Under the pieces are notes generated by a model. The model saw nothing but the letters and a program-made list of their open reading frames with translations, was not told the origin of the DNA and did not search any database. A stretch of 64,000 bases of DNA from Martelella mediterranea (lineage in GTDB: Bacteria > Pseudomonadota > Alphaproteobacteria > Rhizobiales > Rhizobiaceae). Shown here in pieces: positions 1-10,389 of the stretch. How positions within the stretch are numbered: position 1 is the stretch's first letter; each line of letters opens with the position of its first letter. Position numbers and translations under genes: made by a program. The stretch covers positions 1-64,000 of the forward strand of contig PVUG01000004.1 of NCBI GenBank assembly GCA_003001975.1, written 5' to 3'.

Positions 1-118
1 GAATATCCTTGCTGCGATTGGCGATGACGGTGGCCTGGTCGCCGCAGGAAACGGCAATCGTGTCCTTTGCAATGTCGCAGCCGAGACAGGTGTGTGGAGG
101 ATGGTGCAAAACGGCCAT
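1..118 (-). CDS. IS110-family transposase, N-terminal fragment (runs off window edge)
   Basis: Thirty-nine codons are visible from an ATG at 118 to the window edge. The peptide begins MAVLHHPPHTCLGCDIAKDT and continues with AVSCGDQATVIANRSKDI. The G-C-D-I-A-K-D-T stretch, with its early acidic residue, is how DEDD (RuvC-like) transposases of the IS110 family usually begin, so the first catalytic aspartate is probably the D of CDIAKD. The rest of the gene lies outside the window, so it cannot be judged intact or broken. Family knowledge: these enzymes move by recombination guided by a structured RNA encoded beside the transposase and leave no large terminal inverted repeats. The call rests on a short stretch, but the motif is distinctive. 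Confidence 0.7.
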   Translation of the reverse strand, partial: MAVLHHPPHTCLGCDIAKDTIAVSCGDQATVIANRSKDI

Positions 119-345
119 GGCGATGCTATCCTTTCAAGGCATGCTTGGGATTGTTTGCGGGCGTGGCAATCAGCGGCCCAATCAACTCTTCAAGCGGTTG
201 CTCGGTGCAACAGTAACCTTGATGACAGCGGGTGTCTCACCCAATGCTCGGACGGTCGCCTGTTGCAGCAGCTGCGGGCAAGCCAACGGCCCGCAGCTGC
301 ATCACAACAATAACCCAGATCCGACAAACAATGCTCGGACCTGAT
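119..345 (-). other. Non-coding leader of the IS110 element, with a strong hairpin
   Basis: No gene is seen between the IS110 start and recQ (119-537). On the transposase strand this stretch holds a perfect 12-bp inverted repeat (arms 268-279 and 289-300, GCAGCTGCGGGC, 9-nt loop) and a 12-bp direct repeat CAATGCTCGGAC at 242-253 and 329-340. In IS110 elements the non-coding end before the transposase encodes the bridge RNA, so this is a candidate. That role is inferred from position and structure only. Confidence 0.4.
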
Positions 346-414
346 CCGCGCATCCATTCCGCTCACGTCACCGAGCGACAGGCACTTTTCATGAAGCCCG
401 TCGTTTGGCCCTGG

Positions 415-437
415 ATGCTCGGGTCAAGCCCGAGCAT
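415..437. repeat. Small intergenic palindrome
   Basis: ATGCTCGGG, a 5-nt spacer, then CCCGAGCAT form a perfect inverted repeat just upstream of recQ. The surrounding wording (TGGATGCTCGGGTCAAGC) resembles a dispersed intergenic palindrome seen in many alphaproteobacterial genomes. No T-tract follows it, so it is not an obvious terminator. Confidence 0.55.
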
Positions 438-537
438 GACGCATGAGAGTGCAGCAATCCTTGTGAATTTTTCAGGAGAGGCTCGCACCGAACGTATGGA
501 TTTGCGATAAGGGAAGCCTGCCACGAAGGATATTCTC

Positions 538-2364
538 TTGCCGCACCAGTCTTCCCCCACCGCCGATCCGCTCACCGTCCTGCGCGAAATCTACGGCTAT
601 TCCGAATTTCGCGGCAAACAGGGCGCCGTGGTTGAACAGGTGGTGTCGGGCGGCGATGCGGTGGTGCTGTTTCCCACAGGCGCGGGAAAATCGCTGTGCT
701 ATCAGCTGCCCGCGCTTTGCCGCAGTGGCGTCGGCGTGGTGATCTCGCCGCTGATTGCGCTGATGCGCGATCAGGTCGAGGCGCTGAAACAGCTCGGCGT
801 TCGCGCCGGAGCGCTCAATTCCTCGCTGTCACAGGAGGATTTCATCGCCACCCGGCGGGCCTTGGCGCGGCGCGAGCTGGACCTTCTCTACGTGACGCCC
901 GAACGGGTCGCCACGCCCGGATTCACGGAGATGATGCGGGATCTCGACATTGCGCTGTTCGCCATTGACGAGGCCCATTGCGTTTCCCAGTGGGGGCATG
1001 ATTTCCGGCCGGAATACCGCGCCCTCGACAGGCTGGCCGAAGCCTTTCCCGGGGTGCCGCGCATGGCGCTGACGGCCACCGCCGATCCCCACACCCGCGA
1101 GGACATCATCGAACGGCTGGCGCTGCAGAACGCGGCTGTGTTCACCACCTCCTTCGACCGCCCCAACATCACCTACGAGATCGTCGAGCGTGAGCAGCCG
1201 CGCCGCCAGCTTCTGGATTTCCTTGCCCGCCACAAGGGCGAAAGCGGCATTGTCTACTGCCTGTCGCGCGCCAAGGTGGAAGAAACCGCCGAATGGCTGA
1301 ATACGCAGGGCATCCACGCCCTTGCCTATCACGCCGGCATGGCGCGCGAGACCCGCGACGCACATCAGGATGCCTTCCTGAAGGAAGACGAGCTCTGTCT
1401 CGTGGCAACCGTCGCCTTCGGCATGGGCATCGACAAGCCGGATGTCCGCTATGTCGCCCATCTCGACCTGCCAGGGTCCGTGGAAGCCTATTATCAGGAA
1501 ACCGGACGTGCCGGTCGTGACGGCCTGCCGGCAGAAGCCTGGATGGTCTACGGCATGGCCGACGTCACCCAGCGCGGCCGGATGATCGACCGCAACGCGG
1601 CCGCCGACGAGGTCAAGCGGGTCGAACGCGCCAAGCTCAACGCGCTTCTGGCCATCTGCGAGACCGCGGATTGCCGACGACAGGCCATCCTCGCCCATTT
1701 CGGCGAGCAGCATGACGGCCATTGCGGTAATTGCGACACCTGCCTGTCGCCGGTGGAAACATGGGATGGCACGGAAGCCGCGATCAAGGCCATGGCCGCG
1801 ATCTATCGCACCGGCGAGCGCTTCGGCGCCGGCCATGTCATCGATGTGCTGACCGGCAACGCCACCGAGCGGACCGAACGGTTCGGCCATGACACCATGC
1901 CGGTTTTCGGTGCGGGCAAGGATATCGCGCGCAAGACATGGCAATCGGTCTACCGCCAATTGCTCGCCAAGGGGCTGATCCGTGTGGATCATGACGCCTT
2001 CGGCGCGCTGAAACTGGAGCCCGGCGCGCGCGCCGTTTTCCGCCACGAGCAATCACTGCGGTTCCGGGTCGACCGCACGCCCAAGGGCAAGGCCTCAACC
2101 GGCACACGCAAACGCAATGACGCGAAGGCGGCATTGTCCGAACAGGATCAATCGCTGTTCGAGGCGCTGCGCGCCACCCGCACGGCGCTCGCCAAGGAAC
2201 TCGCGGTGCCACCCTATGTCATCTTTCCCGATACCACGCTGATCGCACTTGCCAGCGAACGCCCGGCCACAGCGGAAGCCATGCTCGAAATTCAGGGCGT
2301 CGGCAAGACCAAGCTGCAACGCTATGGTGCGGAGTTTCTGGACACGATCCGCACCCACGGCTGA
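538..2364 (+). CDS. recQ: ATP-dependent DNA helicase RecQ
   Basis: A 3'-5' superfamily 2 DNA helicase that unwinds DNA in recombination and stalled-fork repair. The 608-residue protein has the full RecQ order: Walker A GAGKS at 48-52, the DEAH box at 144-147 followed by [13 protein letters not shown], the helicase C domain with ETGRAGRDG, a zinc-binding cysteine cluster near 379-401 ([11 protein letters not shown] then CGNCDTC), a winged helix (RQC), and a C-terminal HRDC domain from about 525. Length matches bacterial RecQ. The start is a TTG at 538, since no ATG lies close upstream in frame and the homologous sequence begins about ten residues later. It stands alone on the plus strand, preceded by IS110-related DNA. 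Confidence 0.95.
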   Translation: MPHQSSPTADPLTVLREIYGYSEFRGKQGAVVEQVVSGGDAVVLFPTGAGKSLCYQLPALCRSGVGVVISPLIALMRDQVEALKQLGVRAGALNSSLSQEDFIATRRALARRELDLLYVTPERVATPGFTEMMRDLDIALFAIDEAHCVSQWGHDFRPEYRALDRLAEAFPGVPRMALTATADPHTREDIIERLALQNAAVFTTSFDRPNITYEIVEREQPRRQLLDFLARHKGESGIVYCLSRAKVEETAEWLNTQGIHALAYHAGMARETRDAHQDAFLKEDELCLVATVAFGMGIDKPDVRYVAHLDLPGSVEAYYQETGRAGRDGLPAEAWMVYGMADVTQRGRMIDRNAAADEVKRVERAKLNALLAICETADCRRQAILAHFGEQHDGHCGNCDTCLSPVETWDGTEAAIKAMAAIYRTGERFGAGHVIDVLTGNATERTERFGHDTMPVFGAGKDIARKTWQSVYRQLLAKGLIRVDHDAFGALKLEPGARAVFRHEQSLRFRVDRTPKGKASTGTRKRNDAKAALSEQDQSLFEALRATRTALAKELAVPPYVIFPDTTLIALASERPATAEAMLEIQGVGKTKLQRYGAEFLDTIRTHG

Positions 2365-2468
2365 CACGGCCGTCATCGGCGCAGTCGTTTTTTCCCATTG
2401 AAATCATGGAACAGTTTTCGCCTCGGCCCGTTTTTCAGATGAGTGACCGAACCAGAGGAGAAATTGCC

Positions 2469-2633
2469 ATGAGCAAGATCGACAAGGAAAAGGAAACAGA
2501 ACGCACCCTGCGCCAGGTTGAGCATATGGGCGCCGGCGGCCATCTCGGCGGCACCTATTTCGGCCAGGAACCGGACGCCAGCACCTCGGCCAATCACGCC
2601 CGCTCGCGCCCGAATGGCAACAGCCAGTCGTAA
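2469..2633 (+). CDS. Small conserved hypothetical protein (54 aa)
   Basis: A 54-residue soluble polypeptide beginning MSKIDKEKETERTLRQVEHM, with a Gly-rich centre and a polar tail. The ATG at 2469 is chosen because AGAGGAGAAA lies just before it, and the longer in-frame reading from 2406 has no ribosome site. It sits 104 nt after recQ and ends just before a strong terminator, so it may be transcribed from recQ or alone. I do not recognise a domain. Codon use and the good ribosome site argue that it is a real gene. Confidence 0.6.
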   Translation: MSKIDKEKETERTLRQVEHMGAGGHLGGTYFGQEPDASTSANHARSRPNGNSQS

Positions 2634-2660
2634 AGATCAGCCTGCCAGAGCGGCCAGGCA

Positions 2661-2694
2661 AAATCCCGCCGCCCGAAAGGCAGGCGGGATTTTT
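2661..2694 (+). terminator. Rho-independent terminator after the recQ region
   Basis: AATCCCGCC pairs with GGCGGGATT across a short loop and is followed by a T run (2688-2694). It separates the small 54-residue gene from the glutaredoxin-MauE gene. Confidence 0.8.
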
Positions 2695-2727
2695 GCATTC
2701 AAGCCGGAAAAACCGAGGAAAGGCACC

Positions 2728-3492
2728 ATGTCCGAGACCAACGGAACCAAAACCGCAAAGCTCTACCGGATGGTCATGCCCGACCATGTCTGTCCCTATG
2801 GGCTGAAATCCAGGCATCTCCTGAAGAGCAAGGGGTATGAGGTGGAAGACCACCACCTGAAGACCCGGGAGGAAACAGACAGTTTCATGGAAGAACACGG
2901 GGTCGAGACGACACCGCAGACCTTCATCGACGGAGTCCGCATCGGCGGCTATGACGATCTGCGGGTTTTCTTCAGGCTCGATCCGCCGCCGGAGGAGCAA
3001 AGCGATACGAGCTACACGCCGGTGATCGCGATCTTCGCCGTCGCGCTTCTGCTGGCACTGGGGCTTTCCTGGCACCAATACGGCACGCCGCTGACAGTGC
3101 GGATGGCGGAATGGTTCATCTCGCTTTCCATGACCATACTGGCGGTCCAGAAATTGCAGGATATCGAGAGCTTTTCCACGATGTTCCTGAATTACGACCT
3201 TCTGGCCCGTCGCTGGGTGCCCTATGGCCGGATTTATCCGTTTGGCGAAGCGCTGGCCGGGATATTGATGACAGCCGGAGCGCTGGTCTGGATATCCGCC
3301 CCGGTCGCCCTCTTCATCGGGATTATTGGCTCTGTCAGCATTTTCAAGGCGGTCTATATCGACAAGCGTGAGCTGAAATGCGCCTGCGTCGGCGGCGGCT
3401 CGTCGGTGCCGCTCGGCTTTGTCTCGCTGACGGAAAGCCTGATGATGACGCTGATGGGTCTCTGGATGCCCGCAAAGGCACTGCTGTTCTAG
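2728..3492 (+). CDS. Glutaredoxin domain fused to MauE/DoxX-like membrane domain
   Basis: A 254-residue protein with two parts. Residues about 10-85 are a glutaredoxin fold: VCPYG with Cys22 as the only active-site cysteine, and the cis-Pro region TPQTFIDGVRIGGYDDL. Residues about 95-250 hold four hydrophobic segments of the MauE/DoxX redox-associated membrane family, including a Cys-Ala-Cys pair in ELKCACVGGGSSVP. The likely role is thiol or disulfide transfer across or at the inner membrane; the substrate is unknown. The ATG at 2728 is chosen because the glutaredoxin fold begins there and the upstream codons run through the terminator at 2661-2694. The active site is CPYG rather than dithiol CPYC, so it looks monothiol. 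Confidence 0.8.
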   Translation: MSETNGTKTAKLYRMVMPDHVCPYGLKSRHLLKSKGYEVEDHHLKTREETDSFMEEHGVETTPQTFIDGVRIGGYDDLRVFFRLDPPPEEQSDTSYTPVIAIFAVALLLALGLSWHQYGTPLTVRMAEWFISLSMTILAVQKLQDIESFSTMFLNYDLLARRWVPYGRIYPFGEALAGILMTAGALVWISAPVALFIGIIGSVSIFKAVYIDKRELKCACVGGGSSVPLGFVSLTESLMMTLMGLWMPAKALLF

Positions 3493-3527
3493 AGCGTTTC
3501 AGACTGAAATGCTCGAGCCGGGACAGA

Positions 3528-3545
3528 CAGGGCGAAACCGCCCTG
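3528..3545. terminator. Hairpin between convergent genes
   Basis: CAGGGCG, loop AAAC, CGCCCTG, with an outer GACA/TGTC pair and a short CTTT on the plus side. It lies between the glutaredoxin-MauE gene and the converging small gene and probably serves the plus-strand transcript. Confidence 0.55.
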
Positions 3546-3571
3546 CCCGTTGTCTTTCCCGGCGGCGGTTC

Positions 3572-3844
3572 TCACCCGGCCGCCAGATCGGTTTCGGTTT
3601 CCGGCTCCTCCGCAACCCCTGCGATGATGATCGGCACCAGAAGATCGCCCCAGCTCTTGGTGCCGCCGTGGTGGCGGGCCGAGCGGATGATCTCGACCGA
3701 GACCCCGGCATCCACCGCCTTCATGACCGACTGGTTCAGCCGGTGCAGGTCATTTGCGACCATGCGGATTGCGGCCTGCTGTTCGCTGGACATGCGCGTG
3801 GACTGGGCCTCGGCCCGTTCCTTGACATTGATCTTGCGGTTCAT
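3572..3844 (-). CDS. Conserved hypothetical protein downstream of aceA (90 aa)
   Basis: A 90-residue soluble protein, basic and helical at the N-terminus (MNRKINVKERAEAQ) and acidic at the C-terminus. A GAGGAGGAG ribosome site sits a few bases before the ATG at 3844. It follows aceA on the same strand with a 42-nt gap, so the two are probably co-transcribed. No enzyme motif is seen. A regulatory or accessory role with isocitrate lyase is possible from position alone. Confidence 0.7.
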   Translation of the reverse strand: MNRKINVKERAEAQSTRMSSEQQAAIRMVANDLHRLNQSVMKAVDAGVSVEIIRSARHHGGTKSWGDLLVPIIIAGVAEEPETETDLAAG

Positions 3845-3886
3845 GGTTTCTCCTCCTCTTTCGCAAGCTTTCAGGTAGCAGCCGCG

Positions 3887-5173
<1,287 letters not shown>

Positions 5174-5325
5174 ACCTTTTCTCCTCCTCAGGACAGCATG
5201 GATGCGGCCGCAATGGAAAAATTCAGGCGCCCGCATTGCATATGAAAATTTTTACTGATTTGACGAATGAAAAGCTATAGAATTAGCACAAATCAAGTCG
5301 ATAATCGGGTTATCTTGTCTTTGGC

Positions 5326-5363
5326 TTGACTGATCGATATTGTAATGTTGTAAATTTTGTAAA
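5326..5363 (+). promoter_or_regulatory. Putative scfR promoter with TTGTAAA direct repeats
   Basis: TTGACT (5326-5331) is followed after 17 bp by TGTAAA (5349-5354), a plausible sigma-70 promoter for the regulator. Two direct copies of TTGTAAA (5348-5354 and 5357-5363), 9 bp apart, overlap the -10 and could be an operator for autoregulation. The spacing is read directly; the function is inferred. Confidence 0.45.
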
Positions 5364-5394
5364 CACTATCCTCGTTCCGAACCAGGAGAGACCG

Positions 5395-6813
5395 GTGGCG
5401 GAAAAGAAGATTTTTGCGGGGCCGCGCCTGCGGCGGATTCGCAAGGGGCTCGACCTGACGCAAACCGCGATGGCCGAGGCGCTCGCGATCTCGCCGTCCT
5501 ACCTCAACCTCATCGAACGCAACCAGCGGCCGCTGACGGTGCAGCTTCTGATGAAACTGGCGAGCGTTTACGACATCGATATCGGCGAGTTGCAGGGCGA
5601 GAGTTCGGGCACGATCAGCCAGCTCAAATCGGTGTTTTCCGATTCACTGCTTTCCGGCGAACTGCCCGGCGATCAGGAGCTTCTGGAGGTGGCGGAGGCC
5701 GCCCCCAATGCCGCGCTCGGCATGATCAAGCTTTACCGCGCCTATTGCGAGCAGGCCGCGCGTCTGTCGGATCTCACATCGCTTCTGGCCCATGAGGGGC
5801 GCGAAACGCACCTGCCGGGCAAACGCCTGCCGCATGACGAGGTCCGCGATGCGATATCGCGCCGCCCCTATTTCTTCGACGCGATCGACCGCGCCGCCGA
5901 GGCCCTGCACGGCGAACTCGATCCCGGCGACGATCTTGCCGCCGCGCTGAAGACCTGGCTGATGGAACGGCACGGTATTGCTGTCAGGATCCTGCCGCCG
6001 CATGCCATGGTCAATCTCGGCCGCCGCTTCGACCGGCACACCATGCGCCTGTTCATTTCGGCCCGCTTCGGCCCTTATGACCGCCAGCGCGAAATCGCCA
6101 TCGAGGCGGCCCTGCTGGCGCTTGCCGAACCGATTGCCGATGCGGTCGGCGAACTCGGGCTTTCCAGCGACGAGGCCCGGCGGATCGCCCGTTTCGAGCT
6201 TGCCCGCTATGCGGCTCTGGCGCTGATGATGCCCTACGGGCCGTTTATCGAAGCCGCCCGCCGCGACCGCTTCGACATCGGCCTTCTGCGCGGCCGGTTC
6301 AACGTCTCCTTCGAGCAGGCGGCAACCCGCCTCATCAGCCTGCAGCGTCTGGACAATGCCGGTCTGCCCTTCTTCGCCATGGAAATCGATCAGGCCGGCA
6401 ACGTGCTCAGACGCATCGGCGCGGAAGGCTTTCCGCATGCGGGCTTTCGCGGCGAATGTCCGCGGCTCGATCTCTATGATGTCTTCGCACGCCCGGGCCG
6501 CATCGTGATCCAGAATGTGGAAATGCCCGATGGCGTGGGCTATCTCGCCCTCGCCCACACGCTGGAAGGCCCGGAACCGGCCCTTGGCGAGCGCCCTCAC
6601 CTGACGGCAATTCTGCTCGGTCTGCGGCGCGATCAGGCCGCCGCCACGGTTTATGGCGCGGCGGGCAATGCCGCCGCAGAGCCCGTGCCGGTCGGTCCCG
6701 TCTGTCGCCTTTGCGAGCGGTCGGGCTGTCTGTCGCGCGCCGAGCCGCCGGTCACCCGGCCGCTCGGCCTTGACGAGATGGTCGCCGGCCTGTCGGCCTT
6801 CGACTTCCGATAG
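5395..6813 (+). CDS. ScfR-type short-chain acyl-CoA transcriptional regulator
   Basis: A 472-residue XRE-family regulator. An N-terminal helix-turn-helix (about residues 10-65, LDLTQTAMAEALAISPSYLN) is followed by an IrrE/ImmA-like central region and the C-terminal domain typical of short-chain fatty acyl regulators (DUF2083), which ends in the cysteine cluster VCRLCERSGCLSR. Family members (RamB/ScfR group) sense acyl-CoA and control acetate and propionate genes. Here the gene is divergent from aceA, its expected target. GTG at 5395 is taken as the start because CCAGGAGAG precedes it and the HTH begins directly after; the longer reading from 5326 overlaps the promoter. Confidence 0.9.
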   Translation: MAEKKIFAGPRLRRIRKGLDLTQTAMAEALAISPSYLNLIERNQRPLTVQLLMKLASVYDIDIGELQGESSGTISQLKSVFSDSLLSGELPGDQELLEVAEAAPNAALGMIKLYRAYCEQAARLSDLTSLLAHEGRETHLPGKRLPHDEVRDAISRRPYFFDAIDRAAEALHGELDPGDDLAAALKTWLMERHGIAVRILPPHAMVNLGRRFDRHTMRLFISARFGPYDRQREIAIEAALLALAEPIADAVGELGLSSDEARRIARFELARYAALALMMPYGPFIEAARRDRFDIGLLRGRFNVSFEQAATRLISLQRLDNAGLPFFAMEIDQAGNVLRRIGAEGFPHAGFRGECPRLDLYDVFARPGRIVIQNVEMPDGVGYLALAHTLEGPEPALGERPHLTAILLGLRRDQAAATVYGAAGNAAAEPVPVGPVCRLCERSGCLSRAEPPVTRPLGLDEMVAGLSAFDFR

Positions 6814-6840
6814 CGACTTTCCACCTCACCCAGAATTGCC

Positions 6841-9312
6841 CTAAAGCTTCGTTGCCCTGAGCCGCAGCGCGTTGCCGATGACCGAAACGGAGGACAGGCT
6901 CATCGCCGCAGCCGCAACGATCGGCGATAGCAGGATGCCGAAGAAGGGATAGAGGATGCCCGCCGCCAGTGGAACGCCGGCGGAGTTATAGACAAAGGCG
7001 AAGAACAGGTTCTGGCGGATATTGGCCATGGTCGCCTCCGCAAGGTGGCGGGCGCGGACAATACCGGTCAGATCGCCCTTCACCAGCGTGATGCCGGCGC
7101 TTTCAACGGCCACATCGGCCCCCGTACCCATGGCAATGCCGACATCGGCCGCCGCCAGCGCCGGAGCATCGTTGACGCCGTCGCCGGCCATGGCGACGGA
7201 GAGCCCCTCGCCGCGCAACCGCTCGATCAGGTCGTGCTTGTCCTCAGGGCTCACGCCGGCATGCACCTCATCGATCCCGAGCGTGCCCGCAACAGCCTTC
7301 GCGGTTGCCTCGGCGTCCCCCGTTGCCATCACGATGCGCATGCCGGCCTCATGCAGCGCGCGGATCGCATCCGGCGTGGTGTCCTTCACCCGGTCGGCAA
7401 CCGCAACGATGCCGGCGAGCGCGCCATCGACCGCGACGAACATCGCCGTCTTGCCCTCGCCCTGCAACACGTCAACGCGCTCTTTCAGGGCGCTGATATC
7501 GACGCCCTTCGCCTCCATCAGCGCGGTATTGCCGAGCGCGACCTGTGTTCCATCCACGGTTCCGGTCACGCCCTGCCCGGTGACGGCATCGAAATCGCTG
7601 CTGTCCTTTTCCGGCGCTTCCGCCTCGCGCGCACCCGAGACGATGGCTTCCGCCAGCGGGTGCTCGGAACCGCGCTCCAGAGCCGCGGCAAGCGACAGCA
7701 GTTCGGTGCGCTCGCCGCCCTCCACGGGTTCGGCATCGGTGAGCGCGGGTTTGCCTTCCGTCAGCGTGCCGGTCTTGTCGACCACCAGCACATCCACCTT
7801 GGAAAAGCGCTCCAGTGCTTCGGCATCGCGGATCAGCACGCCGGCATGTGCGCCGCGACCGGTGGAGACCATGATCGACATCGGCGTTGCCAGACCCAGC
7901 GCGCAGGGGCAGGCAATGATCAGCACCGAAACCGCGGCGACAAAGGCATAGGAAAGCGCCGGCGACGGTCCGAAGATGACCCAGGCCAGAAAGGCGATCA
8001 CGGCCACGGAGACGACGGCGGGCACGAACCAAGCCGCCACCCGGTCCGCCATCGCCTGGATCGGCGCACGCGAACGCTGGGCCTTGGAGACCATATCGAC
8101 GATCCGCGAAAGCGTGGTTTCCGCGCCCACACTTTCCGCTTTCATCAGGAAACTGCCGGTCTTGTTGAGCGTGCCGCCGGTGACCGGTTCTCCCTCGGTC
8201 TTTTCGACCGGAACCGGCTCGCCGGTGATCATGCTTTCATCGACGGAGGAATGGCCCTCCGTCACCACGCCGTCGACGGGAATACTTTCACCGGGGCGCA
8301 CGCGCAGCACATCGCCGCTCTGCAGCGTATCGACCGGCACGTCTTCCTCACCGTCATCGCTCACCTTGCGCGCGGTCTTCGGCGCCAGATCGAGCAGCGC
8401 ACGGATCGCGTCGCCGGTGCGTTCACGCGCGGCAAGCTCCATCACCTGGCCGATCAGCACCAGCACCAGAATGACGGCCGCCGCCTCGAAATAGACCGGC
8501 GCCATGCCCGCACTGTCGCGCATCGTTTCCGGGAAAAGACCGGGCGCGACGAGCGAGACCACCGAAAACAGATAGGCAGCACCCGTGCCGAGCGCGATCA
8601 GGGTCCACATGTTCGGGCTCTTGTTGACGATCGAGGCCCAGCCGCGCTTGAAGAACGGCCGGCAGATGAAGACGACCGGTGTGGCCAGCGCGAATTGCAG
8701 CCAGCCGAAAAGCGTATGGCCGAACCAGTCTTCGAACGGCAGACCCAGATGGCTGCCCATTTCCAGCACGAAGACGGCCAGCGCCAGCGGCGCGGTGATC
8801 ATCAACCGGCGTTTGAAATCGACATATTCCGGGTTCGGCCCGGTATCCGCCGACGGCGTTACCGGCTCCAGCGCCATGCCGCATTTCGGGCAATCGCCGG
8901 GGTGGTCCCGAATGATTTCGGGATGCATCGGGCAGGTGTAGCGCGTGCCTTCCGGCTGCGGCTCCGGTTCCGGCCGGCCATTGATATATTGATCGGGATC
9001 GGCCTCGAATTTCGACTGGCAGCCCTCGGAGCAGAAATAGAACCGCTTGCCCTCATGTTTGAGCATGTGTGCCGCGCTGGCACGGTCGACAGACATGCCG
9101 CAGACCGGATCTTCGGCCGTCAGAAAGGCTTCCGGCTCTTCAAGAAACCGGTCGCGGCATTTCTCCGAGCAGAAGTGGAACAGCCGGTGATCATGTTCGG
9201 CCGTTGGTTTGCCGGCATCGGGATCGACGATCATGCCGCAGACGGGATCGCGCACAGTCTTTTCGTCGGACGGCGCGGAACCGCTTGAATGATCCGTGTG
9301 AGAATGCTGCAT
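6841..9312 (-). CDS. copA: Copper-translocating P1B-type ATPase with YHS domains
   Basis: Exports Cu(I) from the cytoplasm using ATP. The 823-residue protein lacks the usual HMA domain. Its N-terminus has two YHS metal-binding domains (DPVCGM at 22-27 and 68-73, each with a later FCSE..C) and a heavy-metal-binding domain starting YTCPMHPEI at 125. Then come the membrane helices with the CPC ion motif (about 469), the phosphorylation site DKTGT (about 513), [10 protein letters not shown], and terminal helices. The start at 9312 is favoured by AGGAGGTCAAGG and by the His-rich start [10 protein letters not shown]; a longer frame from 9435 runs through the promoter. The promoter upstream is MerR/CueR-like. 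The divergent small genes at 9553-10821 are probably part of the same copper response. Confidence 0.93.
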   Translation of the reverse strand: MQHSHTDHSSGSAPSDEKTVRDPVCGMIVDPDAGKPTAEHDHRLFHFCSEKCRDRFLEEPEAFLTAEDPVCGMSVDRASAAHMLKHEGKRFYFCSEGCQSKFEADPDQYINGRPEPEPQPEGTRYTCPMHPEIIRDHPGDCPKCGMALEPVTPSADTGPNPEYVDFKRRLMITAPLALAVFVLEMGSHLGLPFEDWFGHTLFGWLQFALATPVVFICRPFFKRGWASIVNKSPNMWTLIALGTGAAYLFSVVSLVAPGLFPETMRDSAGMAPVYFEAAAVILVLVLIGQVMELAARERTGDAIRALLDLAPKTARKVSDDGEEDVPVDTLQSGDVLRVRPGESIPVDGVVTEGHSSVDESMITGEPVPVEKTEGEPVTGGTLNKTGSFLMKAESVGAETTLSRIVDMVSKAQRSRAPIQAMADRVAAWFVPAVVSVAVIAFLAWVIFGPSPALSYAFVAAVSVLIIACPCALGLATPMSIMVSTGRGAHAGVLIRDAEALERFSKVDVLVVDKTGTLTEGKPALTDAEPVEGGERTELLSLAAALERGSEHPLAEAIVSGAREAEAPEKDSSDFDAVTGQGVTGTVDGTQVALGNTALMEAKGVDISALKERVDVLQGEGKTAMFVAVDGALAGIVAVADRVKDTTPDAIRALHEAGMRIVMATGDAEATAKAVAGTLGIDEVHAGVSPEDKHDLIERLRGEGLSVAMAGDGVNDAPALAAADVGIAMGTGADVAVESAGITLVKGDLTGIVRARHLAEATMANIRQNLFFAFVYNSAGVPLAAGILYPFFGILLSPIVAAAAMSLSSVSVIGNALRLRATKL

Positions 9313-9340
9313 CCTTGACCTCCTGTCGGTTATTGTGACC

Positions 9341-9371
9341 AATATGGGGGTTCCAGTCACTGGAAGGTCAA
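9341..9371 (-). promoter_or_regulatory. CueR/MerR-type promoter and operator of the copper ATPase
   Basis: On the minus strand TTGACC (9371-9366) and CATATT (9346-9341) are separated by exactly 19 bp, the long spacer typical of MerR-family promoters. The spacer carries the near-dyad CTTCCAGTGACTGGAAC. This matches the CueR logic of copper-induced promoter untwisting. No cueR gene is present nearby. Confidence 0.75.
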
Positions 9372-9552
9372 GGGCGGCATCCATTGTTCCTAACGTTACG
9401 CGCCAAAAGGACGGGCCTGAAAACAGGGCCGCCAACTCCGGCCCGCAGCAAGGCGGGACGGTATGATCCTGATCAATTCCAAACGTTCATAAAATGTGCC
9501 AGATTTGCCGGCAGCATCTACGTTGCTCGAAGACTGACGAATCGAAGACACC

Positions 9553-9879
9553 ATGTTCGGCCGATTGCGCGCATTCATTGTTGCCATGATTTTCCTGCTC
9601 GGCCTTGTCGGCGGTGCGGGAACGGCCTTCAGCTATCAGCCGTCCGACATGGCGTCCTGCGATGCGCAGTCGGTTTCGATCCAGGCTTCCGCAGATTGCG
9701 GCAAGAGCATGATCCATACGTCGTGCCTCTATCATGGTGCATGCGGGCTGTTCCTGCCCGCCGACGTCGACCGCGGCATTGCCCGCATCGGCGTTTCGGT
9801 CCGCGGCGTCCTGCCGTCGACGGTCCTGACGAGCCTGCCCGTCACCCCGGAAATCCCCCCTCCCATCTCCGCGCTCTGA
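9553..9879 (+). CDS. Small secreted Cys-containing protein, copper locus
   Basis: A 108-residue protein with a clear N-terminal signal or anchor (FIVAMIFLLGLVGGAGTAFS) and then a short domain with five cysteines between residues 36 and 65 (CDAQ, DCGK, TSCLYHGACG) before a Pro-rich end. I do not know a named family for it. The cysteine spacing and position opposite a copper ATPase suggest a periplasmic metal-binding or redox protein. No strong ribosome site is visible before the ATG, so the start is less sure than the frame. Confidence 0.6.
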   Translation: MFGRLRAFIVAMIFLLGLVGGAGTAFSYQPSDMASCDAQSVSIQASADCGKSMIHTSCLYHGACGLFLPADVDRGIARIGVSVRGVLPSTVLTSLPVTPEIPPPISAL

Positions 9880-10017
9880 AGCGTTCGCAGCCCTTTCAAC
9901 AGGTAAAAGCCTGCCGTTCTGCGATCCATAAACTCTCGCTCCATGCGTAAAGAATATATATTTTTTACAATGGATTGCGATCCAATATTCAGAAAACGCT
10001 CAAAACGGAGATGATCC

Positions 10018-10377
10018 ATGAGCAAGATCGTTATCGCTTCCACACTCGCGCTTGCCTTCGGTGTCAGCGCAGCCAATGCCAATCCTGCCCACCATCCGGC
10101 AACCGGGGCAGACACCAATGCCGGCAGCATGATGCAATCCGGCATGATGACCGGCCCGATGATGGGTGGCTCCATGATGAACGGGATGATGAACCCCGAC
10201 ATGATGGTGATCATGCTTGACGCCGATGGCGACGGCAGCCTGTCGCTTGCCGAGTTCCAGGGCATGCATGAACGCATGTTCGGTTATCTCGACAAGAATG
10301 GAGACGGCATGCTCGATGCCGCCGAAATGCAGGACCATCACGCCGGTGCCATGGCGCACGGCAATGACAGCGAGTAA
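10018..10377 (+). CDS. Met-rich periplasmic EF-hand protein
   Basis: A 119-residue exported protein. After a signal peptide (cleavage near ANAN) comes a short His segment (PAHHPATGAD), then a Met-rich stretch at about 38-66 with six MM pairs, then two EF-hand loops, DADGDGSLSLAEF and DKNGDGMLDAAEM, and a His/Met-containing tail. Methionine clusters of this kind bind Cu(I) in periplasmic copper proteins, while EF-hands bind calcium; the combination suggests a periplasmic copper-binding or sensing protein. It is preceded by GGAGATGATCC and lies 12 nt upstream of the next gene, so the two form an operon. Confidence 0.8.
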   Translation: MSKIVIASTLALAFGVSAANANPAHHPATGADTNAGSMMQSGMMTGPMMGGSMMNGMMNPDMMVIMLDADGDGSLSLAEFQGMHERMFGYLDKNGDGMLDAAEMQDHHAGAMAHGNDSE

Positions 10378-10389
10378 GGAGGAACTCCA

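Noticed and set aside
7045-9288. Long open frame (747 codons) on the plus strand opposite the copper ATPase
   Set aside because: It is the mirror of the ATPase gene; composition is His/Arg-rich without domains, typical of an antisense reading in GC-rich DNA.
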